A DNA stretch of 34,356 nucleotides from an uncultured Acidimicrobiales bacterium (GCA_937922235.1 CAKZVC010000081.1:1-34356); one strand, 5' to 3'; shown: positions 1 to 7,219, counted from the stretch's first letter. The notes: a model not told the origin generated them from the letters alone. Numbers and translations: made by a program.

Positions 1-109
1 GCCGGACGAGAATTCGATCGTTCAGCATCTTGATTGGCAACCGGTCGCCGTCACCGTTCTCTGGCTGAATTCCCGTGTTCTTCGCAGCGCGTTCAGAGTC
101 GTTTGTCAC
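1..109 (-). CDS. GroES-family co-chaperonin-like protein, N-terminal fragment
   Basis: The first 36 codons of a gene that runs off the left edge. The reading frame opens with GTG at 109 and gives a short polar extension followed by LPIKMLNDRILVR near residues 24-36, which resembles the opening beta strand of GroES-family proteins (compare 'PLxDRVLV'). The polar N-terminal extension resembles the second, divergent GroES-family proteins of actinobacteria, not the canonical GroES. The start is supported by a TAGATT box 6 nt upstream, implying a leaderless mRNA. It is divergent from hisH. The family call rests on a short motif, so it is moderate; the rest of the protein is outside the window. Confidence 0.55.
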   Translation of the reverse strand, partial: MTNDSERAAKNTGIQPENGDGDRLPIKMLNDRILVR

Positions 110-115
110 CGAGCC

Positions 116-121
116 AATCTA
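116..121 (-). promoter_or_regulatory. -10 box (TAGATT) of a leaderless promoter for the GroES-like gene
   Basis: TAGATT on the minus strand ends 6 nt before the GTG at 109, so transcription would begin at or next to the start codon. The same TAnnnT-N6/7-start arrangement recurs seven more times in this window. No clear -35 box is visible. Confidence 0.5.
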
Positions 122-229
122 CTGGGGAGGGCGATCGGTGACGCCATTGCCCAGCCTGGCGGGTTGAATTGCACAGCCTGGCGAGCTGAGTGGTGTGGAA
201 AAGGCTGCGAGACCTGCGACGATGGCCGC

Positions 230-850
230 ATGGCCGTCGCAATTCTCGACTACAACGCTGGCAACGTCACCTCGGTCGCTCACGCGGTTCGCAGGCTTGG
301 CTTCGACGCGGAGATCACCTTCGATCACGAGGTGATTCGCTCGGCAGACCATGTCATCTTCCCCGGGGTTGGTGCTGCGGCCACTTGTATGGCGGTTGTA
401 CGCGAGCGCGGCCTCGACGTTGCGCTCCGAGAGGCCGTCGACGCGGGAAAACCTGTGTTTGGGATCTGTGTTGGCATGCAGCTGCTCTTCGACCACAGCG
501 AAGAAGACGGCGGCGTCGACTGCATTGGCCTACTTCCTGGACGAGTTCGACGATTCGAGCTCGACGACCCGACGCTCAAGGTGCCACACATGGGGTGGAA
601 CCCGGTGAGCTTTGCCGAAGGCGAACCGATCGCCAGCGAACTGGCCACCGCTACTGACACTGCGTGCTACTTCGTGCACAGCTACTACTGCGACCCCGAC
701 CCATCGGTCGAGGTAATCGCAACCACCGACCACGGCCACCCATTTTGTGTCGGCGTGCGCAAGGACAACCTTGTGGCACTCCAATGCCACCCAGAGAAGA
801 GCGGGCCGGTCGGTATGTCGATCCTGTCGTCATTCTTGAAGGGGGCGTAG
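230..850 (+). CDS. hisH: Imidazole glycerol phosphate synthase, glutamine amidotransferase subunit
   Basis: 206 residues, the usual HisH length. It hydrolyses glutamine and channels ammonia to HisF for formation of imidazole glycerol phosphate and AICAR in histidine biosynthesis. Class I amidotransferase features are visible: the opening strand with DYNAGN (7-12), the PGVGA loop (45-49), the nucleophile elbow GICVGMQ with Cys80, and CHPEKSG near residue 187 supplying the catalytic His and Glu. The ATG at 230 is chosen because [12 protein letters not shown] is the family's normal beginning; the frame is open further upstream but encodes nothing recognisable. No clear ribosome binding site or TAnnnT box is seen. 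hisF follows after 2 nt, matching the HisH-HisF complex. hisA, often between or beside these genes, is absent. Confidence 0.95.
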   Translation: MAVAILDYNAGNVTSVAHAVRRLGFDAEITFDHEVIRSADHVIFPGVGAAATCMAVVRERGLDVALREAVDAGKPVFGICVGMQLLFDHSEEDGGVDCIGLLPGRVRRFELDDPTLKVPHMGWNPVSFAEGEPIASELATATDTACYFVHSYYCDPDPSVEVIATTDHGHPFCVGVRKDNLVALQCHPEKSGPVGMSILSSFLKGA

Positions 851-852
851 CG

Positions 853-1641
853 ATGGCACTTCTCAAACGCGTGATCGTGTGCCTCGACGTGCGTCGAGGC
901 CAGGTAACCAAGGGCGTGAAGTTCCAGGGCAACGTCGACCTCGGCGACCCCGTCGAATACGCCATGCGATACGACGAGCAGGGTGTCGATGAGCTCGTGT
1001 TCTACGACATCACTGCGTCGGCTGAGGAGCGCAATCTCTTCCTCGACGTGGTCGAGAACGTCGCTGCGTCGATTCGGATCCCGTTCTCTGTCGGCGGTGG
1101 CATCGACTCGCTCGACTCGATGCGTTCCGTGCTACTTGCGGGAGCGGAGAAGGTCAGCTTGAACTCCCCCGCTGTCCGCAACCCTGGGCTGCTCACCGAA
1201 GGAGCCGAAGCATTCGGTGCCCAGTGCGTTGTGCTTGGCGTGGATGCCAAGCGGGTCGACAAGACTACGGCGATTCCGTCCGGCTACGAGGTGGTGATCC
1301 AAGGTGGCCGCACGCCGACTGGACGCGACGCCCTGCAGTGGGTTGTCGAAGCTGAACAGCGCGGCGCCGGCGAGATCTGTCTGAACGCCATCGACACCGA
1401 CGGCGTTCGTGACGGGTATGAGCTCGAACTCACCCGAATGGTTGCCGACGCGGTGCGCATTCCGGTCATCGCCTCTGGCGGTGGCGGCGAACCGTCACAC
1501 CTGACCGCTGCGGTCACCACCGGTGGTGCCGATGCCGCGCTGGTGGCATCGATGGTGCACTACGGCGATTACACGATCGGCGAGATCAAGGCAGCAATGG
1601 CCGCCGACGGCGTCCCCATTCGCGTATCGGCTCAGCCCTAG
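853..1641 (+). CDS. hisF: Imidazole glycerol phosphate synthase, cyclase subunit
   Basis: 262 residues, a (beta/alpha)8 barrel that uses ammonia from HisH to convert PRFAR into imidazole glycerol phosphate and AICAR. The two catalytic aspartates are visible: Asp12 in VCLDVR and Asp131 in GVDAKR. The phosphate-binding loops are also present: SVGGGI (79-84) in the N-terminal half and IASGGGG in the C-terminal half. The start at 853 lies 2 nt after the hisH stop, so the pair is very probably translationally coupled; [13 protein letters not shown] is the normal family start. The gene converges on hisB, with about 200 bp of structured spacer between them. Confidence 0.96.
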   Translation: MALLKRVIVCLDVRRGQVTKGVKFQGNVDLGDPVEYAMRYDEQGVDELVFYDITASAEERNLFLDVVENVAASIRIPFSVGGGIDSLDSMRSVLLAGAEKVSLNSPAVRNPGLLTEGAEAFGAQCVVLGVDAKRVDKTTAIPSGYEVVIQGGRTPTGRDALQWVVEAEQRGAGEICLNAIDTDGVRDGYELELTRMVADAVRIPVIASGGGGEPSHLTAAVTTGGADAALVASMVHYGDYTIGEIKAAMAADGVPIRVSAQP

Positions 1642-1699
1642 CGGGCTTCCCCGAACCCGAGTTTGTTGCTGACGCCCCAAACATCGCAATCACATGGCG

Positions 1700-1850
1700 C
1701 TTGAGGAGAGCGAAGCTCGCGTAGCGAACTTGGAAGCTTCCGCGGATGTCGGGCGGAAGTCCCGACGTGTTAAGACGCCTGGGGGGAGGGAGCGGAGCGG
1801 ACGACCACGTAGGCGTCCGCGGATCTCGGCGGGAGTCCGAGCGAATTAGA
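1700..1850. repeat. Two tandem imperfect hairpin-containing repeats between hisF and hisB
   Basis: The convergent hisF-hisB spacer holds two related units of about 70 bp. Each has a purine-rich GGAG..AGCG segment, then TCCGCGGAT, then a hairpin with a 7-nt loop: GTCGGG/CCCGAC at 1748-1753 and 1761-1766 (loop cggaagt), and CTCGG/CCGAG at 1825-1829 and 1837-1841 (loop cgggagt). Each ends near a TTA (about 1770 and 1847). The second copy runs into the hisB stop codon. Neither hairpin is followed by a T run, so these are not classical terminators, though the position between convergent genes suits a bidirectional termination role. This may be a dispersed intergenic repeat of the genome. Confidence 0.5.
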
Positions 1851-2433
1851 GCGTGCCTTTGGTTGAGGGGAGGCCGCCGCCGGTGACGGTTACGGCGTCG
1901 CGAAGCGCTCGGGCGACGCCCTTAAACGTTGCTTCGATGATGTGGTGCGTGTTCTTTCCGCGCACGGACACGATGTGCAGCGTCATACCTGATGACATGA
2001 CGAAAGCTCGCCAGAACTCTTCGCAGAGCTGTGGGTCGAACGGCGGGTTGCCTAGGATCTTCTCGCCCGGGAACTCGACCTCGTAGTGCAAGTACGGACG
2101 TCCGGAAAGATCGAGTGCGGTGTCGATGAGGGCTTCGTCGAGCGGAACGCTATTCGACGCGAACCGGCGGACGCCGACCTTGTCGCCAAGCGCATCTTTG
2201 AACGCTGAGCCAAGCAGGATGCCAGTGTCTTCCACCGTGTGATGTGAATCGATCTCCAAATCGCCGCTGGCCTTGACGGTGAGGTTGAACCCGCCATGGC
2301 GACCGAGCTGGTCGAGCATGTGATCGAAGAACGGGAGGCCGGTCTCACAATCGGTGTTGCCGTCGCCGTCGAGTTCGATCTCGATGGCGATCTGGGTTTC
2401 CTTGGTGTCACGGGTGGCCGAAGCGTTTCGCAT
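1846..2433 (-). CDS. hisB: Imidazoleglycerol-phosphate dehydratase
   Basis: 195 residues, the typical monofunctional bacterial length, with no HolPase fusion. It dehydrates imidazole glycerol phosphate to imidazole acetol phosphate using two manganese ions. Visible signatures are FFDHMLDQLGRHGG near residues 34-47, DSHHTVEDTGILLG (one His-rich metal-binding repeat) and, in the second half, the matching KNTHHIIEATFKG repeat. The ATG at 2433 gives the expected N-terminus (MRNASATRDTKETQ); an upstream extension in the same frame lies within hisC. It sits 5 nt downstream of the hisC stop, so hisC-hisB form one transcript with the small gene at 3512-3700. Confidence 0.95.
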   Translation of the reverse strand: MRNASATRDTKETQIAIEIELDGDGNTDCETGLPFFDHMLDQLGRHGGFNLTVKASGDLEIDSHHTVEDTGILLGSAFKDALGDKVGVRRFASNSVPLDEALIDTALDLSGRPYLHYEVEFPGEKILGNPPFDPQLCEEFWRAFVMSSGMTLHIVSVRGKNTHHIIEATFKGVARALRDAVTVTGGGLPSTKGTL

Positions 2434-2438
2434 GGCGA

Positions 2439-3512
2439 TCAGTGTACGAGAATCTCCCGAAGCGCAGCGACGAGAGCGTCGTTCTCTTCCGGCGTGCCGA
2501 TCGTGACGCGAAGGCAGTTGTCGAGACGAGGCCAAGATGCACAGTTGCGCACAAGTACCGATCGGTCGACGAGCGCCTGCCAGAGATCGTCACCGCTCAT
2601 GTCGTTTGCCCGGAACAGGAAATAGTTTGCGCCGCTGTCCCACGTCTCGACGGGCAGGGAGCCGAGTTGTTCGATCAGCCGGCCTCGCTCCGCGATGATG
2701 CGGTCCACGCGTTCGTCCATCGCATCGCCAAAGTCGAGCGCAGCCAGCCCTGCCGCTTGCTTGAACGCATCGAGGTGATACGGCAGCACGACCTTTTCGA
2801 GCTCGGCGACGAGCCACTCTGGTGCGAGGAGATACCCGAGCCGAGCTCCGGCCATCGACCATGTCTTCGAGAACGTTCTGCTGACGACGAGGGGAACGTC
2901 CTCACCGATCAGTGGTACTGCTGACGAATCGGCGAACTGTCCGTACGCTTCGTCCACGACCAACAAGCCGTTCGTTCCAGCCATGAGCTCGAGCACCGTC
3001 TCGACCGTGTCGGGCGGATCGACGATGCCCGTTGGGTTGTTGGGTGAGCACAAGAACAGGACGTCGGGGGCATGGGTCTCCACGACCCGCTTAACCTCGT
3101 CGATGTCGAGGGTGAAGTCGTCGCGACGCTGGCCTTCGACCACGGTCGTCCCTGTCGTCTTCGAGATGTGGCTGTGCAGGGCATACGTCGGCTCGAATGT
3201 GGCCGCTGTTCGCCCAGCGCCGCCGAACGTGAGCATGATCGTCTGCAACACTTCGTTCGATCCGTTTGCCACAAACACCTCGGCGGGCGTGCGGTGGTAA
3301 CGCTCGGCAAGGCGTGTTCGCAACGCGGTCGCCGGTCGATCCGGATAGCGATGCCACTCGATCTGCTCGAGTGCTTCATGGAGTGCCTCAGTGAAGCCTG
3401 GCGGTGGAGGCGTGGGCGCCTCGTTGGTGTTCAAGCGAACATCGACGTCAACTTGGGGTGAGTGATAGCCCTTACGAAGCGCGATATCGGCGCGGACGGT
3501 TGGTCGACTCAT
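2439..3512 (-). CDS. hisC: Histidinol-phosphate aminotransferase
   Basis: 357 residues, a PLP-dependent class I/II aminotransferase that converts imidazole acetol phosphate and glutamate into histidinol phosphate. Visible features: RLNTNEAP substrate-arm motif (26-33), YPD (56-58), the PLP-contact ANGSNEVLQ (82-90), CSPNNPTG (155-162), VVDEAYGQF (185-193) and the Schiff-base lysine in SRTFSKTWSMAGARLGY (Lys216). The C-terminal LRVTIGTPEENDALV is also typical. The ATG at 3512-3510 overlaps the stop of the upstream 62-residue gene by one base (TGATG), indicating coupled translation. hisB follows directly. Confidence 0.95.
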   Translation of the reverse strand: MSRPTVRADIALRKGYHSPQVDVDVRLNTNEAPTPPPPGFTEALHEALEQIEWHRYPDRPATALRTRLAERYHRTPAEVFVANGSNEVLQTIMLTFGGAGRTAATFEPTYALHSHISKTTGTTVVEGQRRDDFTLDIDEVKRVVETHAPDVLFLCSPNNPTGIVDPPDTVETVLELMAGTNGLLVVDEAYGQFADSSAVPLIGEDVPLVVSRTFSKTWSMAGARLGYLLAPEWLVAELEKVVLPYHLDAFKQAAGLAALDFGDAMDERVDRIIAERGRLIEQLGSLPVETWDSGANYFLFRANDMSGDDLWQALVDRSVLVRNCASWPRLDNCLRVTIGTPEENDALVAALREILVH

Positions 3513-3700
3513 CAGAACGCCCGAAGCGCGCTCTGGAGGTTTCGGCCAGCTCCCTGGAGTGACCGTTCAACCTCAAACAGCCGAATGGCAACATCGGAAC
3601 GGTCGCCTCCGTGGTACTTCTGGGCAACGTCGACAACCCGCTCGAGCAGTTCCTCGATCTGGGTGGCGACGGTAGACAGCTCGGCCAAGTCTGATTCCAT
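3512..3700 (-). CDS. Small helical protein of unknown function, coupled to hisC
   Basis: 62 residues, no recognised domain. The sequence is predicted almost entirely alpha-helical, with heptad-like leucines and valines (TQIEELLERVVDV, VAIRLFEVERSLQ) and no Cys or long hydrophobic segment, so it is probably a soluble helical-hairpin protein. Evidence that it is real: it starts with ATG 7 nt after a TAGGTT -10 box (leaderless pattern), its stop overlaps the hisC start by one base, and it is the first gene of the hisC-hisB unit. Its role in or near histidine synthesis is unknown; it could act as a partner of HisC or only as the leader gene of the operon. Confidence 0.65.
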   Translation of the reverse strand: MESDLAELSTVATQIEELLERVVDVAQKYHGGDRSDVAIRLFEVERSLQGAGRNLQSALRAF

Positions 3701-3707
3701 GCCAGGG

Positions 3708-3713
3708 AACCTA
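3708..3713 (-). promoter_or_regulatory. -10 box (TAGGTT) of a leaderless promoter for the hisC operon
   Basis: TAGGTT on the minus strand ends 7 nt before the ATG at 3700. The expected -35 region (about 3731-3736) lies inside the inverted repeat at 3721-3749, so that palindrome could be an operator controlling the promoter. Confidence 0.5.
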
Positions 3714-3720
3714 CACGCGA

Positions 3721-3749
3721 AAAGAGCGGACGCTTGGCGCCCGCTCTTT
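3721..3749. repeat. Inverted repeat AAAGAGCGG-N11-CCGCTCTTT, operator or terminator-like
   Basis: Perfect 9-bp arms (3721-3729 and 3741-3749), flanked on the minus strand by GCG before and a T-rich CTTTTCGC after. On minus it reads like a terminator or attenuator hairpin; in place it overlaps the expected -35 region of the hisC-operon promoter. Both functions are possible; which one operates cannot be told from sequence alone. Confidence 0.5.
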
Positions 3750-3785
3750 CGCTACACAGAGGGCGGCGGATCCCTCGACGTGTCG

Positions 3786-3826
3786 CAACAGCACCCCGTC
3801 TGCGGCGGAGCTCGGGGGTGCTGTTG
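3786..3826. repeat. Inverted repeat with 12-bp perfect arms in the hisC-mshD divergent region
   Basis: CAACAGCACCCC (3786-3797) pairs perfectly with GGGGTGCTGTTG (3815-3826) around a 17-nt loop. It lies between two divergently transcribed genes. There is no T run on either side, so a simple terminator is unlikely; a structured leader RNA or regulator site fits better. On the minus strand the stem overlaps a short arginine-rich frame beginning with ATG at 3840. Confidence 0.5.
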
Positions 3827-3878
3827 ATCAACGTACCCATAGGAGTGGCTGTCTGGGAATCCCAACGGAGCAGAATTT

Positions 3879-3890
3879 GCCCATATGGGC
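3879..3890. promoter_or_regulatory. 12-bp perfect palindrome GCCCATATGGGC, candidate operator
   Basis: A perfect palindrome, itself nested between inverted 7-bp arms AATTTGC (3874-3880) and GCAAATT (3897-3903). It is 45-57 bp upstream of the mshD -10 box, a position suited to a dimeric regulator. The regulator is unknown. Confidence 0.35.
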
Positions 3891-3934
3891 TAGGTCGCAA
3901 ATTTGATCGCCGAGTGTGACGCTCTATCAACTCG

Positions 3935-3940
3935 TAGCCT
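3935..3940 (+). promoter_or_regulatory. -10 box (TAGCCT) of a leaderless promoter for mshD
   Basis: TAGCCT ends 6 nt before the ATG at 3947, with no ribosome binding site, matching the leaderless pattern seen throughout the window. Confidence 0.5.
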
Positions 3941-3946
3941 GACGGG

Positions 3947-4621
3947 ATGGACTTTGTCGTCGAACAACGAGAGGGGTTACCCCCAGTCGTACACCTAACC
4001 TTCGACGATGCCGACTCGACCGACACCTTCGTCGATGCCTTGGCATTAGCCGACAACGCCGGACCCGAGGCCCCGTTGTGGATTCACGGCACCACGAACG
4101 AGCGTCGCTCACTACTCGAAGCTCGAGGCATGACATCGAACCGGACGCTGCTGCAAATGCGGTGCCCGCTACCTACGACGCGGTCGACCCTTGACACTCG
4201 GGCCTTCACCGAAGCGGACATCGACGACTGGCTTCGGGTGAACAACCGTGCGTTCGACTGGCACCCCGAGCAATCGGGGAAGACCCCTGACTGGGTTGCC
4301 GAAGAGCTCCAAGCTGAGTGGTTCAACGCTGACGGGTTCCGACTGCACCACATCGACGGGGAACTCGCTGGGTTCTGTTGGACCAAGGTGCACCACGACC
4401 CTGAACCACTCGGCGAGATCTACATCATTGCGGTGGACCCCGACTTTCATGGACGGGGGCTTGGCAAACAGATGACTCTCGCCGGACTCGACTGGCTTCA
4501 CGATGCAGGCCTCACCACCGGCATGCTCTACGTCGAAAGCGACAACGAGCCAGCGGTGGCGACCTACGAGAAGATCGGGTTCACGACCTTCCGCAGCGAC
4601 ACCCTGTGGCGACGCCCATGA
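3947..4621 (+). CDS. mshD: Mycothiol synthase-like GNAT acetyltransferase
   Basis: 224 residues. The C-terminal half is a GNAT domain very like MshD, which acetylates Cys-GlcN-Ins to finish mycothiol, the actinobacterial low-molecular-weight thiol. Diagnostic stretches are NRAFDWHPEQSG, the GFCWTKVHHD strand, GEIYIIAVDPDFHGRGLGK (acetyl-CoA pyrophosphate loop) and MLYVESDNEPAVATYEKIGF. The segment LWIHGTTNERRSLLEARGM before it corresponds to the end of the N-terminal GNAT-like domain. Known MshD proteins are close to 300 residues with two GNAT domains, so this one has lost much of the first. The start is set by the leaderless TAGCCT box. The stop overlaps the rlmN ATG (ATGA). A close GNAT paralogue with another substrate cannot be excluded. 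Confidence 0.75.
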   Translation: MDFVVEQREGLPPVVHLTFDDADSTDTFVDALALADNAGPEAPLWIHGTTNERRSLLEARGMTSNRTLLQMRCPLPTTRSTLDTRAFTEADIDDWLRVNNRAFDWHPEQSGKTPDWVAEELQAEWFNADGFRLHHIDGELAGFCWTKVHHDPEPLGEIYIIAVDPDFHGRGLGKQMTLAGLDWLHDAGLTTGMLYVESDNEPAVATYEKIGFTTFRSDTLWRRP

Positions 4622-5676
4622 TTACTACCGACACTCGCTATCAGTTCACTCGTGACGAGCTCGCTGAGTTGCTGAACGACCAGCCCAAGTACCGGGTCGA
4701 ACAGCTCTGGAAGGGCCTGTACGACGAAGGTCTCGACATCGAGAACATCTCGACGCTGCCGAAGAACCTTCGCGAACACCTCGACACGCTTCTGCCGAAC
4801 GCACTGCACGATCGCGTTGTACGAGTAAGCGAGGGCGGCGAAACGCACAAGTGGCTGTGGGGTCTCGCCGACGGCGACGCTGTCGAAACTGTCCTCATGC
4901 ACTACACCGACCGCTCGACGGTGTGCGTCTCCAGCCAGGCGGGCTGCGCGATGGCGTGCGGCTTTTGCGCCACCGGGCAGGAGGGTTTCCGCAGGCATCT
5001 CACCACGGGCGAGATCGTCGAGCAGGTCATACGCGCCCGCGAAGCTGCCAAGCCCCGCCGCCTCTCGAACGTGGTGTTCATGGGCATGGGTGAGCCACTC
5101 GCAAACTACGACGCCGTGTGGGGCGCAGTACGCCGTATCCACGGTGACCTCGGCCTGTCCGCACGCCACATCACCATGAGCACGGTTGGCCTCGTACCTG
5201 GAATCAAGCGGATGGCTGAAGAGCAGCTTCCCGTCAGCTTGGCCGTGTCGCTGCATGCCGCAACCGACGAGCTCCGCACGGAACTCGTGCCGATCAACAG
5301 CCGCTACCCCATCGACGATCTTGCTGCTGCCTGTCAGGCGTATGTTGCTGCGTCAGGGCGCCGGCTGAGCTTCGAGTGGGCGCTCATTGCTGGCGTCAAC
5401 GACACCGAAGAGCAAGCGATTGCCCTCGCCGACCTCTGCCGCGAGCTCCGAGCGCACGTCAACTTGATTCCGCTCAACCCCACTCCTGGATATCTGACGG
5501 TTGGAACCGATATGCCAGGTGTAAAGCAGTTTCAGAAGTGGCTTCTCGATCGCAACACCAACGCCACGATCCGTCGCAACCGCGGCACCGACATCGATGC
5601 GGCGTGCGGCCAACTGCGGGCGAGCCAATCTACGACCACACAGGTCTCAATCGAGAAGAAACGTCAGGTACTCTAG
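4618..5676 (+). CDS. rlmN: Dual-specificity 23S rRNA (A2503)/tRNA (A37) C2-methyltransferase
   Basis: 352 residues, radical-SAM enzyme that methylates C2 of adenosine in 23S rRNA and some tRNAs, in the cytoplasm. The radical-SAM cluster motif is CxxxCxxC at Cys110, Cys114 and Cys117 (GCAMACGFCATG). Other RlmN landmarks are VVFMGMGEPLANYD, ITMSTVGLVPGI, SLHAATDELR, and the catalytic cysteine near residue 330 in RGTDIDAACGQL that forms the methyl-carrying intermediate. The N-terminal helical part (YRVEQLWKGLYDEG) is also typical. The ATG at 4618 overlaps the mshD stop (ATGA); an in-frame ATG at 4606 is possible but less likely. The rhomboid-like gene follows after 7 nt. Confidence 0.95.
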   Translation: MITTDTRYQFTRDELAELLNDQPKYRVEQLWKGLYDEGLDIENISTLPKNLREHLDTLLPNALHDRVVRVSEGGETHKWLWGLADGDAVETVLMHYTDRSTVCVSSQAGCAMACGFCATGQEGFRRHLTTGEIVEQVIRAREAAKPRRLSNVVFMGMGEPLANYDAVWGAVRRIHGDLGLSARHITMSTVGLVPGIKRMAEEQLPVSLAVSLHAATDELRTELVPINSRYPIDDLAAACQAYVAASGRRLSFEWALIAGVNDTEEQAIALADLCRELRAHVNLIPLNPTPGYLTVGTDMPGVKQFQKWLLDRNTNATIRRNRGTDIDAACGQLRASQSTTTQVSIEKKRQVL

Positions 5677-5683
5677 GAAACCG

Positions 5684-6610
5684 ATGGCTGATCGTTACTC
5701 ATTCCAAAGCCCGTTCTCACGAGGCGCAGGCGCAAACCCGTGGTTCATGGTGGGCAGCGTGGCTGTCACAACCAGCGTGTTCGTAACGGGATTGGCCTTC
5801 CTAGGGCTGATGCTTCTCGTGATCGAGGGCGGCATTGGCCCGGTCGGCGGGGCGATGCGCCTCAACGAAAATGCGCTCCTCCAAGGTCAAGTCTGGCGAT
5901 TTGCGACCTACATCGTTCCTGCTGCGGCCGGACCGTTCTTTGCCCTGATCGGTATGGCGTTCTTCTACTTCATCGGCAGTGCTTTTGAGGGGCAGATCGG
6001 TCGACGTGCCTACACGGCGCTGCTCGTTACCTTGACGATCGTCCCTGCGGTAATCGGCGTTCTTCTTCGGATTATCACCGGTGAGACGACTGGGGTTCTC
6101 GAGTCCTCGAGCTTGGGCAGCATGTTCTTCGGCATGGCGTGCGGGTACGCCGCTGCCAATATGCAGGCGAAGTCGTTCTTTGGCATCCCGTTCTGGGGCC
6201 TACTGGCGTTCTTCTTTGTGGTGCAGGTCCTGGGCCTGCTCATCAGCCGAAGCCTTGTCGGACTCGTGATGTTGTTCGTGACGGTCGGCATTGCGCTCAT
6301 CGTGGTTCGCTCGCTGGGCTTCTCGAACGTCGAACAGATTCCGACCGTTCCGCTTCCTGGGTTCTTCTCGGACAGCCCCACCGGTACCTCTGTCGCAGCT
6401 CCCTCTCGCCCCCGAGCGAAAAAGAAGAAGACCAAGAAGAGCAGTTCGAGTCATCTACGGTCCGTCCCCGATGTTCCAACGGCAAGCGAGGCCGAGATCG
6501 ACGCGCTCCTCGATCAAGTCAGCGACTTGGGTTTCGATAGCTTGACGAAGCAGCAGAAGCAGACGCTCGAGCGCCACTCAAAAGAGATGCGCAAGCGCCG
6601 CGACAGCTAG
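5684..6610 (+). CDS. Rhomboid-like polytopic membrane protein, probably protease-dead
   Basis: 308 residues. About six hydrophobic segments between residues 20 and 230 are followed by a basic linker (RAKKKKTKKSSSS) and a helical cytoplasmic tail, EIDALLDQVSDLGFDSLTK..., resembling the short C-terminal domain (DUF6576-like) found on some bacterial rhomboid proteins. The loop QGQVWRFATYIVPA resembles the L1 region of rhomboids. The expected catalytic GxSG is replaced (SSLGSMFFGMACGYAA) and no histidine lies in the last membrane segment, so I infer a pseudoprotease. The ATG at 5684 begins 7 nt after rlmN, suggesting co-transcription. The family call rests on topology and the tail and is moderate. 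Confidence 0.6.
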   Translation: MADRYSFQSPFSRGAGANPWFMVGSVAVTTSVFVTGLAFLGLMLLVIEGGIGPVGGAMRLNENALLQGQVWRFATYIVPAAAGPFFALIGMAFFYFIGSAFEGQIGRRAYTALLVTLTIVPAVIGVLLRIITGETTGVLESSSLGSMFFGMACGYAAANMQAKSFFGIPFWGLLAFFFVVQVLGLLISRSLVGLVMLFVTVGIALIVVRSLGFSNVEQIPTVPLPGFFSDSPTGTSVAAPSRPRAKKKKTKKSSSSHLRSVPDVPTASEAEIDALLDQVSDLGFDSLTKQQKQTLERHSKEMRKRRDS

Positions 6611-6613
6611 CCG

Positions 6614-7147
6614 CTACTTGCCAGGGATGAGCTTCGCCGCGGTTGCAGCAATGTCGGCACGGTGATCGGCGATTGCCTTCCAGGCATCGGCGACCTTGGC
6701 TGGTCGGCCCTCGATCGCAACGACAAACAGATCGTCGCCAAACCGGTTGACGATGACGGCGCCACGCGACGTTGACGTGACCGAATCGACGAACGCTCCG
6801 AGGACATCGCGTTCGATCAGGTCGAGTTCCAGGCGGACCGATGACGCCACATGTACGAGCGCCCGGCGCATCGCCTCACGCTCGCCAGAAGTGATGTGGC
6901 TGACGATCGGTTGTGCTTCCATGCCACGGAACAACATTGCTCCGGCAAACCCAGGCGTCCACGCCGCCAGGCTCTCGAGCAGTCGGTTGAGCTCGGCCAG
7001 CATGGTTTCGTCGACGTCTTCGACCGTGAGATCGCCGGCACCACTGCGAGCCCGTTTACGTCGCTCCGATGCGGCCATAGCAGCGCGCTTCGCCGTGTCA
7101 GCAACGTCGCCCTCTCGGGGATCTGAACTATCCGCGTAGTTACTCAC
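6614..7147 (-). CDS. Small roadblock/LC7-like protein of unknown function
   Basis: 177 residues. An N-terminal charged, probably disordered part (AKRAAMAASERRKRARSG) precedes a domain of about 125 residues with the rhythm of roadblock/LC7 folds: a helix (LAELNRLLESLAAWTPG), strands (FAGAMLFRG, QPIVSHI), a long helix (EREAMRRALVHVASSV) and final strands (SRGAVIVNRFGDDLFVVAIEG). Such proteins serve as dimeric scaffolds or GTPase regulators, but the assignment is by pattern only. The GTG at 7147 is chosen because TAGCGT lies 7 nt upstream; a longer frame reaches 7249 but would cross the promoter. It converges on the rhomboid-like gene (3 nt apart) and is divergent from menG. Confidence 0.55.
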   Translation of the reverse strand: MSNYADSSDPREGDVADTAKRAAMAASERRKRARSGAGDLTVEDVDETMLAELNRLLESLAAWTPGFAGAMLFRGMEAQPIVSHITSGEREAMRRALVHVASSVRLELDLIERDVLGAFVDSVTSTSRGAVIVNRFGDDLFVVAIEGRPAKVADAWKAIADHRADIAATAAKLIPGK

Positions 7148-7154
7148 CGGCCAA

Positions 7155-7160
7155 ACGCTA
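7155..7160 (-). promoter_or_regulatory. -10 box (TAGCGT) of a leaderless promoter for the roadblock-like gene
   Basis: TAGCGT on the minus strand ends 7 nt before GTG at 7147. It forms a divergent pair with the menG box about 50 bp away, so a regulator bound between them could control both. Confidence 0.5.
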
Positions 7161-7207
7161 GCGCCACAAACCACGCGAACCATCCGGGTTCGCTCTGCGT
7201 GAGCTTC

Positions 7208-7213
7208 TACGCT
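7208..7213 (+). promoter_or_regulatory. -10 box (TACGCT) of a leaderless promoter for menG
   Basis: TACGCT ends 6 nt before the GTG at 7220. This decides the menG start against the in-frame GTG at 7199, which lies upstream of the box. Confidence 0.5.
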
Positions 7214-7219
7214 GGGAGG

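Noticed and set aside
2..229. Extended N-terminus of HisH upstream of 230
   Set aside because: The frame is open to the window edge but overlaps the GroES-like gene and its promoter on the other strand and shows no conserved sequence.
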